Of a stretch of DNA of 64,000 bases, positions 50,300 through 59,934 are shown piece by piece. The stretch comes from Phaseolus vulgaris (taxonomy: Eukaryota; Streptophyta; Magnoliopsida; Fabales; Fabaceae): contig NC_023749.2 of the NCBI RefSeq assembly GCF_000499845.2, positions 44,581,608 through 44,645,607 of the forward strand, written 5' to 3'. A program made the position numbers and the translations under genes. Position 1 is the stretch's first letter. Every line of letters starts with the position of its first letter. The notes beneath the pieces are model-generated. The model had not been told where the DNA came from, ran no database searches, and worked only from the letters and a program-made list of their open reading frames with translations.

Positions 50300-51560
50300 T
50301 TGATTGTCATTGCAAAATACATAGTTATTAGAAATTGTCTTCTTTTAAATTTGAAAGATAATCTTAAGTCAGAAGGAACCAAATCTATTCTTGGGATAAA
50401 TATTTTATCACTGATGTTTTTTCATGTGATAAATGTGGCAAAGATAACATGTTTTCCCAATTCTATAACTTGCAACCTTGTCACATTGCAAAGATCATTT
50501 GTTTGATCAATATTTCTTAAAAGCATAATTGGTACACCAACTTTCAACGTAAGTTGATGATTTGGTATCCCTAAACATTTAATTTCATTCAAGAATTCTG
50601 ATGTAAATCATTCACCTTGAATTTCTTGGTCTTCATTTGATTGGAAAGGTGTGTCTGAACTTAAATAAGTTGTTTCTTCACCAATTATTAAAACTAAATT
50701 GAAATAATTGACTTTCTCTGTAGATTCAAATAGGGACAAAGAAATGCTCCGTAATCAAAAAATGCAAGAGACATAGTATTATGCAAAATTTGAGGATACA
50801 CAAACTCAACCAATGATAGTAAAGGTGATTCACTATTTTCAAGTAAAAGATCTTGTAGTATATGAATAATTTCCTCATCATTTTTGTTTAACTCCATATA
50901 TTTATCTCCAATTTTTATAATCTAATCAACAAATTTTTTGATATCTTTTGCACTTTTATTACATTTTGCAGTATTTAATCTCATATTCTGTGAAAGTTTT
51001 ACATCTTTACAATTTTGCCATAAATCAAAATAGTTTATTGCTGACTTCACAACATTATATCTAGATCCCTCTTTGACAACATGCAATTTTTTTCTAAAAT
51101 AACCTTCCAAAACAATAACTTTATCACCAAATGGTTTTTGACCATTGACTTCATTTTCAATTTTGATAATATCTCTCAAGGTTCTATCAAAAGCTTCAAA
51201 GCATAATCTATTCTTCATTGTTGTTTCATCCCATTAATCAACTTTGTTTCCATCAAAGCCTAGCATGAAGACTATTTTAAGCTATGTTGCAAATTGATTC
51301 CTCATTTATTATTAATGGTACACAAAATGTAGAATGGGTTGTCGTTCTTCCAGGAAATAATAAAGAAACAATTCTACTTGAAGTTACATTCAAAACAATT
51401 ATTCCCTTAGATATAATAGTAGTTGACAATGTTCTTCACATAAATTTCTTTCCTGTGTCACCATAACCATATAAAAAACTAATCCTCCTACTTGTGAAAG
51501 AACTGTTGTCGCAATCACAACAGTGATGCGTGTTATTTTTCCATGTTGCTTATTATAGTT
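50300..51560 (-). pseudogene. Helitron PIF1-like helicase remnant, left copy
   Basis: Minus-strand pieces in order read FLYGYGDTGKKFMW (altered Walker A), IVLNVTSSRIVSLLFPG, MKNRLCFEAFDRTLRDII, FGDKVIVLEGYFRKKLHVV, SAINYFDLWQNCKDVKLSQNMRL and, near 50500, GVPIMLLRNIDQTNDLCNVTRLQV. This is the helicase part of a plant Helitron RepHel protein. Several stops and frameshifts make it inactive. The Rep nuclease part is not visible. A homologous copy lies at 63041-64000 in the opposite orientation. Confidence 0.8.
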
Positions 51561-51917
51561 CATCTCATTAACAATAAATCTATTTTAAAACAATAATGAA
51601 TTTTGGAAAATTAGGTTGTGGTAGACAAACATAATCTTTTAAGGACCTACCATTTGACATCAATAACTCTTGAAGTTGTAGAAGATAAAGATTATGTAAT
51701 CCAAAATATCTCCAATTTAAAGACCTAAAAAAATAAAATTCATGATATAATCATTTAAATTATATGGTTAAAATATGAAACATTTATAAATTAAATACTT
51801 GGAAAATTTGGCATGCTTCTTTGGTTGTATGAATGAATTCTTGTTCTTTAAAAAATAGGAAAAAGATGCAAATTAATATTATAATTAATTAATGGTGTCT
51901 TAAAGTAAAATGAAAGA

Positions 51918-51999
51918 CGTGAACAGCAGGATTCAAACCTGCGTGGGCAAAGCCCACATGATTTCTAGTCATGCCCGATAACCACTCCGGCACGTCCAC
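51918..51999 (-). tRNA. tRNA-Ser(AGA), copy 1
   Basis: 82 nt. Acceptor GTGGACG pairs with TGTTCAC (two wobbles). The anticodon stem CATGA/TCATG encloses loop CTAGAAA, anticodon AGA, reading UCU serine codons. A long variable arm marks a type II tRNA. The T loop is TTTGAAT, so the usually invariant C56 is T, which also alters the B box. No T-run follows at once; the nearest TTTT is about 10 nt downstream. Possibly weak or non-functional. Its 3' flank matches that of copy 5. Confidence 0.85.
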
Positions 52000-52740
52000 A
52001 TGATGATGTTAAATTTTGTATTCAACGCAATTCGAACTTTAAACCAATAATTATATGCATAATTACAAGAATTCCTTTGGATCGCAACATTAAACATATA
52101 TGCATAATACATTTAATATATTAATTATTATTTTATAAAAAAATTAAATATATTGTTATTGTTGTTTTATTTTCAATAACAATATTTGCAATTTTAATAC
52201 TCAACTTTTATAATTATGGTTAATTTAAATTTTAAAGTAAAATTTAATTAATATAATTAAATTCAAAAATAAAATTTAGAATTAGTATGTGGTTTAATTA
52301 AGTAATATTTTTATTTTCGAAAAAATATACTTTTAATATTAATTTTTTTATTAAAAATAACCAATTAAGATAAATGTTTATAATTTATTTAATGTTAATT
52401 TTAAATTATTATTTTAAATTATTTTAACATAATTTATTTTTTAATACATCATAACAAATATTTTATTACTTGAAAAAATAATAAAATATGTTTCATATTT
52501 TTAAGAGTTACTAGTTAAATTATATTAAAAATTATATGCAATGTGAAAAAAGATATTATTGTTCTTTTATGTTTTCTTTTTTACACAATAGAAATCAATA
52601 TATTGTGATTTTATTTAATAATATTTTAATATATTTTGTCACTGATTATACTTTGTATATAAAATTAAAAAATTATAAGTAATATGTATATATATATATA
52701 TATTTATGTTTTAGTGCAAAAGAGACTAAGAGAACTCCTA
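52000..52740. repeat. Upstream flank of tRNA copy 1, inverted relative to copies 2 and 3
   Basis: 52090-52260 is the reverse complement of sequence upstream of copy 2 (56600-56780) and copy 3 (58510-58690), for example 'caataacaatatttgcaatt'. This shows that the tRNA was duplicated with its flank. The rest is AT-rich, with a TA run at 52685-52702. Confidence 0.65.
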
Positions 52741-53285
52741 CTGACTGAACAATTGGCTTCTTTGCTTCTGTCAATGGAAGATATGTTCAAAATGGGTAAG
52801 AAATGGAATGAGTTTTGGAGTGTTGTAGGAGAATGGTGCGAGTAAGGAGGTTAGACCAACCTTCTAGCTATCTTTTAAACTTCTACGCTAAAGAGTGAGA
52901 GCAAGATAAAAGAGAAAGAAATTCTGAAACCAAACAAACAGAAATTCATTACACAATACACAATTTAAGTCTAAGAATTACATAAAAGAAACTTTCTATT
53001 TATAGAACTAAAGGGACTATTAGAGCTTTAAAAAACTCTTCATTCATGGAGTCACATGTGGCACCTCAAAAACTTTCCATTGGTGAATTGCCATGTTGTG
53101 ACAATCCATGTCTTGAACATCAAAAGTTACTTAGGATGTGATTAGGTAGATCATTATTGGTACACTAATAAATTATTTGAGGGAAGAAGGAGTTAAAACA
53201 AAGGAGTACAAAAGTCTATAACCACTAGACCAAAGACATTTAGTGATCAACTTATGATTATTACTCTTCTTATTATGTTACTGTT
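52741..53285 (-). repeat. LTR-like sequence
   Basis: A GC-richer stretch with TATA-like 'tctataaatag' on the minus strand (about 52998). It has the look of a solo or partial LTR lying next to the TRIM. Without a second copy this is tentative. Confidence 0.3.
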
Positions 53286-53287
53286 AC

Positions 53288-53568
53288 TATTACTATTAAC
53301 CCCATAAAACCGGCTCATGAATCTCCAACACACCCCTTCACGCCGAGAGTGACAACAACTCGTACGTGGGATAACATATTATGGGTGGTGGCCTGATAAA
53401 CCCAACAAATACTCGCTAGGATAGGCTCGAAAATGGCTCTGATACCATATTAAGAAATGGACTTTAAGTCTAACTCAACCCCATAAAACCAGCTCATGAG
53501 GTTGAGGTTTGCACCCACTTATATACAATGAAAGACTCTAATCTCTAGTCGGATTGGGATCTCCAACA
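53288..53568 (-). mobile_element. TRIM-type element
   Basis: On the minus strand there is a 121-bp LTR starting TGTTGGAGATCCCAATCC (53448-53568), a primer-binding site TGGTATCAGAGCC (53435-53447), a short internal region with 'cccataatatgttatcccac', a purine tract GTGAAGGGGTG, then a second LTR starting TGTTGGAGAT that is deleted inside and stops near 53288. There is no coding capacity. The same family is seen at 37470-37714. Confidence 0.8.
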
Positions 53569-53629
53569 ATGAGCGTGAAAATTGAAAGAGAGAAATATAC
53601 ATACATTATTGAGGGAATAAAAGCTTAGT

Positions 53630-53891
53630 ATAATCACCGATTTTGTGACCGATTTGTGATTGATTTGGTGATCGATTTTGCTACTAGTTTTCTGTGATCG
53701 GTTTTGTGACTAATTTTATGTGACTGATTTTGTTATCCATTTTGTGACAATTTTTTTGCGACTAGAAATGTATTCACTATTTCGATCATTAAATCATAAA
53801 AATAAAATTTGGTTACTATTATTGATCATATTTTTTTATCACTAGTAGTGATCACATTTTTCGGTCACTATTCAACAATTTTCTAGTAGTG
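53630..53891 (-). mobile_element. CACTA-type transposon terminus
   Basis: On the minus strand it begins CACTACTAGAAAATTG at 53891. Subterminal repeats such as 'gatcggttttgtgac', 'gaccgatttgtgatt' and 'gactgattttg' occupy 53636-53760. It belongs to the same family as the terminus at 15835, in opposite orientation. Confidence 0.6.
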
Positions 53892-54335
53892 AATTACAAA
53901 TATTTTTCTCGGGAATATCGACAATTTATTGATCCACAAAGAGAGATACTCACTGCTCAACATTGGCAATGTTGAGCATGGTAGGATGCTATTATAAACT
54001 ACTTAAATATTAACCTATTTGGTAACTTCCTTAGAACTTAGCATGGTCCCTGCCTCTCATCCTATAGTGTATCAAACTATGTCTCTCCAAACATAAAGAC
54101 TCATAAATTAGCATGGTCTTAACTCAATGTAATGAATTTTATGAGTCTTTCTCAATTGATATATTCTTTAAGACTTTTAAGAACCACATAACATGATAAC
54201 TATTAAGATACATCATATTTCTCTTGCCAATAATCTATAGACATCATTCAAACAGATACAAAAAATATAAAAATAGTAATATAGTATATAGGTAACTTCC
54301 TTTTATCCAAACTCATTAAATAAAAATAATAAGGC
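53892..54335. other. Intergenic sequence
   Basis: Mixed-composition sequence with no recognised gene; 'ttagcatggtc' occurs twice (54037 and 54107). It may be retroelement-derived. Confidence 0.35.
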
Positions 54336-54339
54336 TTAA

Positions 54340-54715
54340 TTGCACTTTAGTTATATTAAGGACCAAAAATCAATTTCATCCCCTAGATTTTAAAAAGTTA
54401 AATGTCACTCCAACTTTTTTTAAAAAGTTCAATTTGGTCCCTACATTTTTAAAAGAGTTTAATGTGGTCCAATTTTTTAAAATAATTCAATGTGGTAGTC
54501 CCAACTTTGCTTAAATTGATTCAATGTGATAACATATATAATTCAACGTGCACTGACAAATTTGCTAAGATAAATCTATTTTAATAAGGACAACCTAACA
54601 GAAAGAACCATATTGAATCATTTTAAAAAATATTGAGACCATATTAAATTACTTAAAATTTTGGGATTGAATTTACTTTTGATCCTTAATATACACACTA
54701 AAAAGGTAATGAAAC
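54340..54715. mobile_element. Non-autonomous element with long inverted repeats
   Basis: The left arm ('attaaggaccaaaaatcaat', 54356) and the right arm ('acttttgatccttaatata', 54674) are complementary, and further complementary segments ('ggtcc'/'ggaccaca'-type) lie inward. The start 'taaggcttaattgcac' matches the common 'ggcttaattgc' end of legume repeats. It has no frame. Probably a Mutator-like MITE. Confidence 0.45.
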
Positions 54716-54889
54716 AAAATAATAATTACTTTTACTTTATTTTTATTATTACTTTACATATTTCGTTGAATTATAAAAAAAATTATATTTCAAATAACAT
54801 GAAATAAAATAAAATAAGAATTAAAGCGAGAACTTTAAATAATTATATATGAATCAATATATTATAGGAATATAAAATAAAAAAATATA

Positions 54890-55450
54890 AACTAATAAAT
54901 AGAATTAGTGCCTAACTGAAGATAAATTAAATGACATAAATATAAATAAATAATAAACATGATTTATGTGTAACTAAGAATAATTAAATAACATAAATAT
55001 GAATAAATAAATAATAAATAGATTCATGTGTAACTAAAAATAATTAAATGATATAAATATAAATAAATAATAAACAAGACTCATGGTTAACTGAAGTTAA
55101 ATTAAATGACATAAATATACATAAATAAATAACACTTCTGCATAACATGAGATAAATTAAATTATATAAATATAAATAAATAAAATAATTAAATAGGATC
55201 AATGCGTTAGAGATAAATTAAATGACTAAAAAAATAAACGTGACCAACACGTAACACGTAACTAGAGATAAATTAAAAAATATATATAAATGTAGATAAA
55301 TAAATAAATAAAACTAGTTGATATAAGTGAAGATAAATTAAATGACATAAATATAAATAAATGAAGAGTACGTAATTGAGAATTAAATTAAATGATATAT
55401 AAAAGAAAAAGAGAAGGTAAAATAATATATAATTCAAAATAATTAAAAGG
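54890..55450. repeat. AT-rich minisatellite, about 55-65 bp unit
   Basis: About nine imperfect units, each with 'gataaattaaatgacataa' or a close variant followed by 'atataaataaataa' and a short variable joint such as 'gactcatg' or 'gattcatg'. Units begin near 54916, 54970, 55031, 55090, 55150, 55208, 55262, 55328 and 55378. The Tyr/Leu/Phe-rich frame on the minus strand is a by-product. Confidence 0.75.
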
Positions 55451-56096
55451 TTAATGAAATACATGTAAGTTTATTAAAATTAATATAAAAAAAAAAATTA
55501 ACCTGACTCCTCTTAGCTTTGATTAAAAGATTTAAAATCCTTTTTCTCCAAATCTCTTTTCTCTCTCATTTTCTTTCTCTTTTCTCTCTCTTCTCTCTCG
55601 CATCTTATATTTCTTTCATTCTCACATTCTCTTGCACCTATTCATACGTTTATTTTATTTTGTAAAAGTCATATTAATTTTTTTTAAAAGTCATTATTAC
55701 ATTCATTAAATGTAATCTTACCTTCTTATCTTATCTTTTATATTTTTTTATTTATTACATTTATATTTTTTCTTATCTATTAGAATATGCTTATAAATAA
55801 TTAAATATATACTTGTGTACTTAATTAATTAATTTTTTATTTTGTTTTCTATTATTTTACAGTATGGATGTTAAATTTGTTGAAATATAAGGAATAAGCT
55901 AAGTTGAATAGGAGAGTGAATTGACTTAGAAGATTTTTTTTGAAGTAATTTGTTTAATTCAAATTTAATGAAATTTTTAATCGATTATTTTGAAAAACAA
56001 CCTATTAAGTTTTAAGCAAGATACACAGTTAGAAAGATTTAAAAAATTGTTTAACCAAAAACAATTTACTAAAATTAATTTCAACCGAAAAGAAAT
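55451..56096. other. Spacer with CT-rich tract
   Basis: 55540-55620 is a pyrimidine tract dominated by 'ctctctt' and 'tttctctc'. The rest is AT-rich. No gene was seen. Confidence 0.5.
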
Positions 56097-57060
56097 ACTG
56101 TCAAAAAAATTTAAACATGTTAAAATAAGAAACAACTAATTAAAATTTTTAAAACATTTTTCAACACAAAACAACAAGCACAATCAAATATAACAACAAT
56201 ACAAAGAAAAATAATTTTACAGCTTATATGAAAAATACAAAATTTTAGAAAAATATTCTCAATGCTTTAATGAAACAATTGATTGTATTATTAAGACCAA
56301 TGTATTTTATATCAACACTGAAATATTTTGGCTTCAACCAGATGATACATTTTTTTTTTAAAAGCAATTTCTCAAAAAAAAAAAAAAAACTTGACTCCTA
56401 AAACTCTCTTTAGATGTAAAAATTGAAAGTATATGTCGCCTTATTATGATACAATGCAATTTTTTTTTTTGTATAATGAATTCAATGTAGATTTGTTAAA
56501 AATATGTAATTTAGTAAAATCATTTTGTTGAAAAACTCGGAGTAACGTGTAATTAAAGTAAAAAATAAATTTTAAAACACATTCTAATTCTAAAATTTAT
56601 TTTTTACTTTAATTATATTAATTAAATTTTACTTTAAAATTTAAATTAACCATAATTATTAAAGATGAGTATTAAGATTGCAAATATTGTTATTGAAAAT
56701 AAAACTATAATAACAATATATTTAAAAATTTATAAAATTAATAATTAATATATTAAATGTATTATGCATATATTTTTAACGTTCCAATCCAAAAGAAGTT
56801 TTCTTATCTTACAAATCTTGTTGCTTTTGTTTTATAATTGATTCTGAGCAAATAATTTTATCCTTTTATTTGACTGTAAAAAGCCTCGTTCTCAATGTCG
56901 TTCCTTTTATAGTTATTGGTTTTCAAATGGAAAATTTATTGAGTACAAATCTTAACATCATGTGGACGTGCCGGAGTGGTTATCGGGCATGACTAGAAAT
57001 CATGTGGGCTCTGCCCGCGTAGGTTTGAATCCTGCCGTTCACGTTTTTTCTTTTTACTTC
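56097..57060 (+). repeat. Direct repeat unit 1 carrying tRNA copy 2
   Basis: Collinear with 58001-58955 at an offset of about 1.9 kb, from 'aaatttaaacatgttaaaa' through the tRNA and a short 3' flank. Differences are scattered substitutions and small indels, so the duplication is not very recent. Confidence 0.8.
56962..57043 (+). tRNA. tRNA-Ser(AGA), copy 2
   Basis: 82 nt with a full acceptor stem (GTGGACG/CGTTCAC, one G-U), anticodon AGA in loop CTAGAAA and a type II variable arm. As in copy 1, the T loop reads TTTGAAT with T at the normally invariant C56, and the T stem has one U-G pair. A run of six T follows at once as a polymerase III terminator. Confidence 0.9.
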
Positions 57061-58000
57061 TAAATACAATTTATTTAATTATATTATAAATGTTTACGTG
57101 AAACTATGAAGGTCTGAAATATCAGATAAAAGAAACAACCTACCTACCTATTTAGTTCTAAAACCATAATTTTATTTTCATTTTTCTGTTTTTCTCTTTT
57201 TTTATACCACATATATTCTTCATTTTTATTCTTTTCTCGTATTTTTCTTTTTTTAAAGCTACTTTTCAAAAAAAAATTCTATGAAAAAAAATCAAAATTC
57301 AAAAAGATTAGACTCTTTTAATATATTTTGCCACAAAACATTTAAGACCAAAACTTTATTGAACTAAAACCTCAAAATTAATTAGAAATCTCAATAGAGT
57401 TACCCAAAATGTTTAAACTTTCATGCAAAAGTTAAAAACAAGAAAATTACAAAAAGAAAATAAAAAAATATATATTTAGAATGTGTTGTGTGACATTTTT
57501 TCCTCCCCTGAAGCTCTATTTAAAAGTCTCATTTCTTTATGGATTTCAAATCCATATTTTGTCTCATAATGTTTTACAATTCTCCTTAATATAATGTTTT
57601 ATTTCTTTGTTACAAATTGTCTTCTAGATATCTTATTTCCAAATTTATTCCAGCTTTTGATATTTTGTATCCAATATTGTCTCTGAAACATGAATTGGAT
57701 TTTCTTTAATTTAGTCCAACACAATTAAATTTGTTGTAAGAGATATTGGAAAAAAAAAATTAAAGAACATTTTCTCTAAGTAAGAGTTGGAGAGGACTAT
57801 TTTTGTAGAATATCTTTACAAAAATATCTAACCCAGTTCCATATTCATTGTTACAGATTTCAAGAATTCAATTATTCTCCAATTGTAAATTTGCAAAATT
57901 GAAACTAGTAAAGAAAAGCAAAAGACTGAAATGCAAGAGAATGATAAAGTAAAAGAAATCTAATGGACATAAACTAAATTTCATAAAACTATTCAAACAT
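57061..58000. other. AT-rich spacer between direct repeats
   Basis: No gene or element was recognised. The long T- and A-runs would give only low-complexity peptides. Confidence 0.45.
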
Positions 58001-58955
58001 TACTGTAAAAAAAATTTAAACATGTTAAAACAAGAAACAACTAATTAAATTTTTTAAAACATTTTTCAACACACAAAACAAGCACAATCAAATATAACAA
58101 CAATACAGAGAAAAATAATTTTAGAGTTTATATGGAAAATACAAATTTTAGAAAAATATTATCAATGCTTTAATGAATACAAATAAGACCAATGTATTTT
58201 ACAACAACAGTGAAATATCTTTGGATAAAAATTTTGCTCCAAAAAACCTCAAATATTTTTCAAAAGCAATTTCTCAAAAAAAAACTTGATTCACTAAAAC
58301 TCTCTTTAGATGTAAAAGTTGAAAGTGTATGTGTCACCTTATTATTATGATACAATGCAAACTTTTTTTTTTTATAGAGAATTAAGAATGTAGATTTGTT
58401 AAAAATATGTAGTATAGTAAAATCAATTTGTTGAAAACTCGGAATAACATGTTGATTTTACTCAAAGCAATATAATTAAAATAAAAAATAAATTTTAGAA
58501 CACATACTAATTCTAATTTTTTTTACTTTAATTATATTAATTAAATTTTCTTTAAAATTTAAATTAACCATAATTATTAAAGATGAGTATTAAAATTGTA
58601 AATATTGTTATTGAAAATAAAACTATAATAACAATATATTTAAAAATTTATAAAATTTATAATTATATATTAAATGTATTATGCACATACTTTTAATGTT
58701 CCAATCCCAAAGAAGTTTTCTTGTCTTACAAATCTTGTTCCTTTTGTTTTATAATTGATTCTGAGCAAATGGTTTTATCCTTTTATTTGACTATTTGTAT
58801 TGGTCCTTATTCTAAGTATTGGTCCTTTAATAACAATTGATTTTTTATCATCAAGTGGACGTGCCGGAGTGGTTATCGGGCATGACTAGAAATCATGTGG
58901 GCTCTGCCCGTGCAGGTTCAAATCCTGCCATTCACGCTTTTTTGCTTTTACTCCT
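58001..58955 (+). repeat. Direct repeat unit 2 carrying tRNA copy 3
   Basis: Second copy of the unit at 56097-57060. Confidence 0.8.
58855..58936 (+). tRNA. tRNA-Ser(AGA), copy 3, with acceptor mismatch
   Basis: 82 nt, anticodon AGA, type II arm. The 3' acceptor strand reads CATTCAC, placing A opposite C6, so one acceptor pair is lost. The T loop is TTCAAAT, which keeps C56. It is followed by C and six T. It could be a slightly damaged gene or a pseudogene. Confidence 0.8.
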
Positions 58956-59230
58956 AAACATAATTAATTAATTATATTATAAATGTTCTATAAAGTTTGA
59001 TATGACACTTTGTGAAAATAATAGATTTTGCATTTACTCTTCCCATTTCAGTTTATGAAGAGATTCCATTGAAGTTATAATTCCACCATAATAAATTCTT
59101 AGTAAAGTATTCTTCTTACGTAGGACCAATTTAGTGTTTATTTAGAAGTGCAAAAAGTTGATGAAGAAAAATGAGTTATAAATAATTTTACATATCATTT
59201 TAAAAATTATTTTAATTTTTTTTATTAATA
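58956..59230. other. AT-rich spacer
   Basis: No gene was seen between the direct repeat and the 311-bp tandem duplication. The stretch from about 59205 begins MITE-like sequence that is then included in the duplication. Confidence 0.45.
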
Positions 59231-59852
59231 ATAAAAATTATTTTAAATACAAATATTTTTTTAGTCTTTAAACTAATATTTAATTTAATCAATATAATCA
59301 TTAGTTATTTTTTTTTCTCTAACAACAATTAAAAACCATAATATTTTAGGTGTAAATATTATTCATATCTTAATTTATCACTAATATATGTTCCTCTTTC
59401 TCCAAAACAAATTATTATAATTTGTTTAGCAAAATAACGAACAATAAAACTTACACCATCAAGTGGACGTGCCGGAGTGGTTATCGGGCATGATTAGAAA
59501 TCATGTGGGCTTTGCCCGCGCAGGTTCGAATCCTGCCGTTCATAAAAATTATTTTAAATACAAATATTTTTTTAGTCTTTAAACTAATATTTAATTTAAT
59601 CAATATAATCATTAGTTATTTTTTTTTCTCTAACAACAATTAAAAACCATAATATTTTAGGTGTAAATATTATTCATATCTTAATTTATCACTAATATAT
59701 GTTCCTCTTTCTCCAAAACAAATTATTATAATTTGTTTAGCAAAATAACGAACAATAAAACTTACACCATCAAGTGGACGTGCCGGAGTGGTTATCGGGC
59801 ATGATTAGAAATCATGTGGGCTTTGCCCGCGCAGGTTCGAATCCTGCCGTTC
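59231..59852 (+). repeat. Perfect 311-bp tandem duplication carrying tRNA copies 4 and 5
   Basis: 59231-59541 and 59542-59852 appear identical base for base by eye. The junction falls in the 3' end of tRNA copy 4, at a short shared 'ataaaaatta'/'cataaaaatt' stretch. Identity implies a very recent event or an assembly artefact. Confidence 0.9.
59463..59544 (+). tRNA. tRNA-Ser(AGA), copy 4, 3' end replaced
   Basis: Identical to copy 5 through position 71. The duplication junction then changes the last bases to T (72) and A (discriminator), so pair 1-72 becomes G-U and the discriminator is A instead of G. Serine tRNAs use G73 as a main identity element for seryl-tRNA synthetase, so charging is doubtful. 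The nearest long T-run lies about 25 nt downstream. Confidence 0.8.
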
Positions 59853-59855
59853 ACG
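59774..59855 (+). tRNA. tRNA-Ser(AGA), copy 5, canonical
   Basis: 82 nt. Acceptor GTGGACG/CGTTCAC, G discriminator, anticodon stem CATGA/TCATG with loop TTAGAAA (anticodon AGA), long variable arm, T loop TTCGAAT and B box GGTTCGAATCC. TTTTT follows at once and CAA lies just upstream, as in active plant tRNA genes. This is the best candidate for a working gene in the cluster. Confidence 0.95.
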
Positions 59856-59934
59856 TTTTTCATTTTACTTTAAAACACCATTAATTAATTATAATATTAA
59901 TTTGCATCTTTTTCCTATTAATTATTTCTGCTAA

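Noticed and set aside
54890..55450. CRISPR-like array
   Set aside because: Repeats and joints vary, the spacers are not distinct and the genome is a plant. It is a minisatellite.
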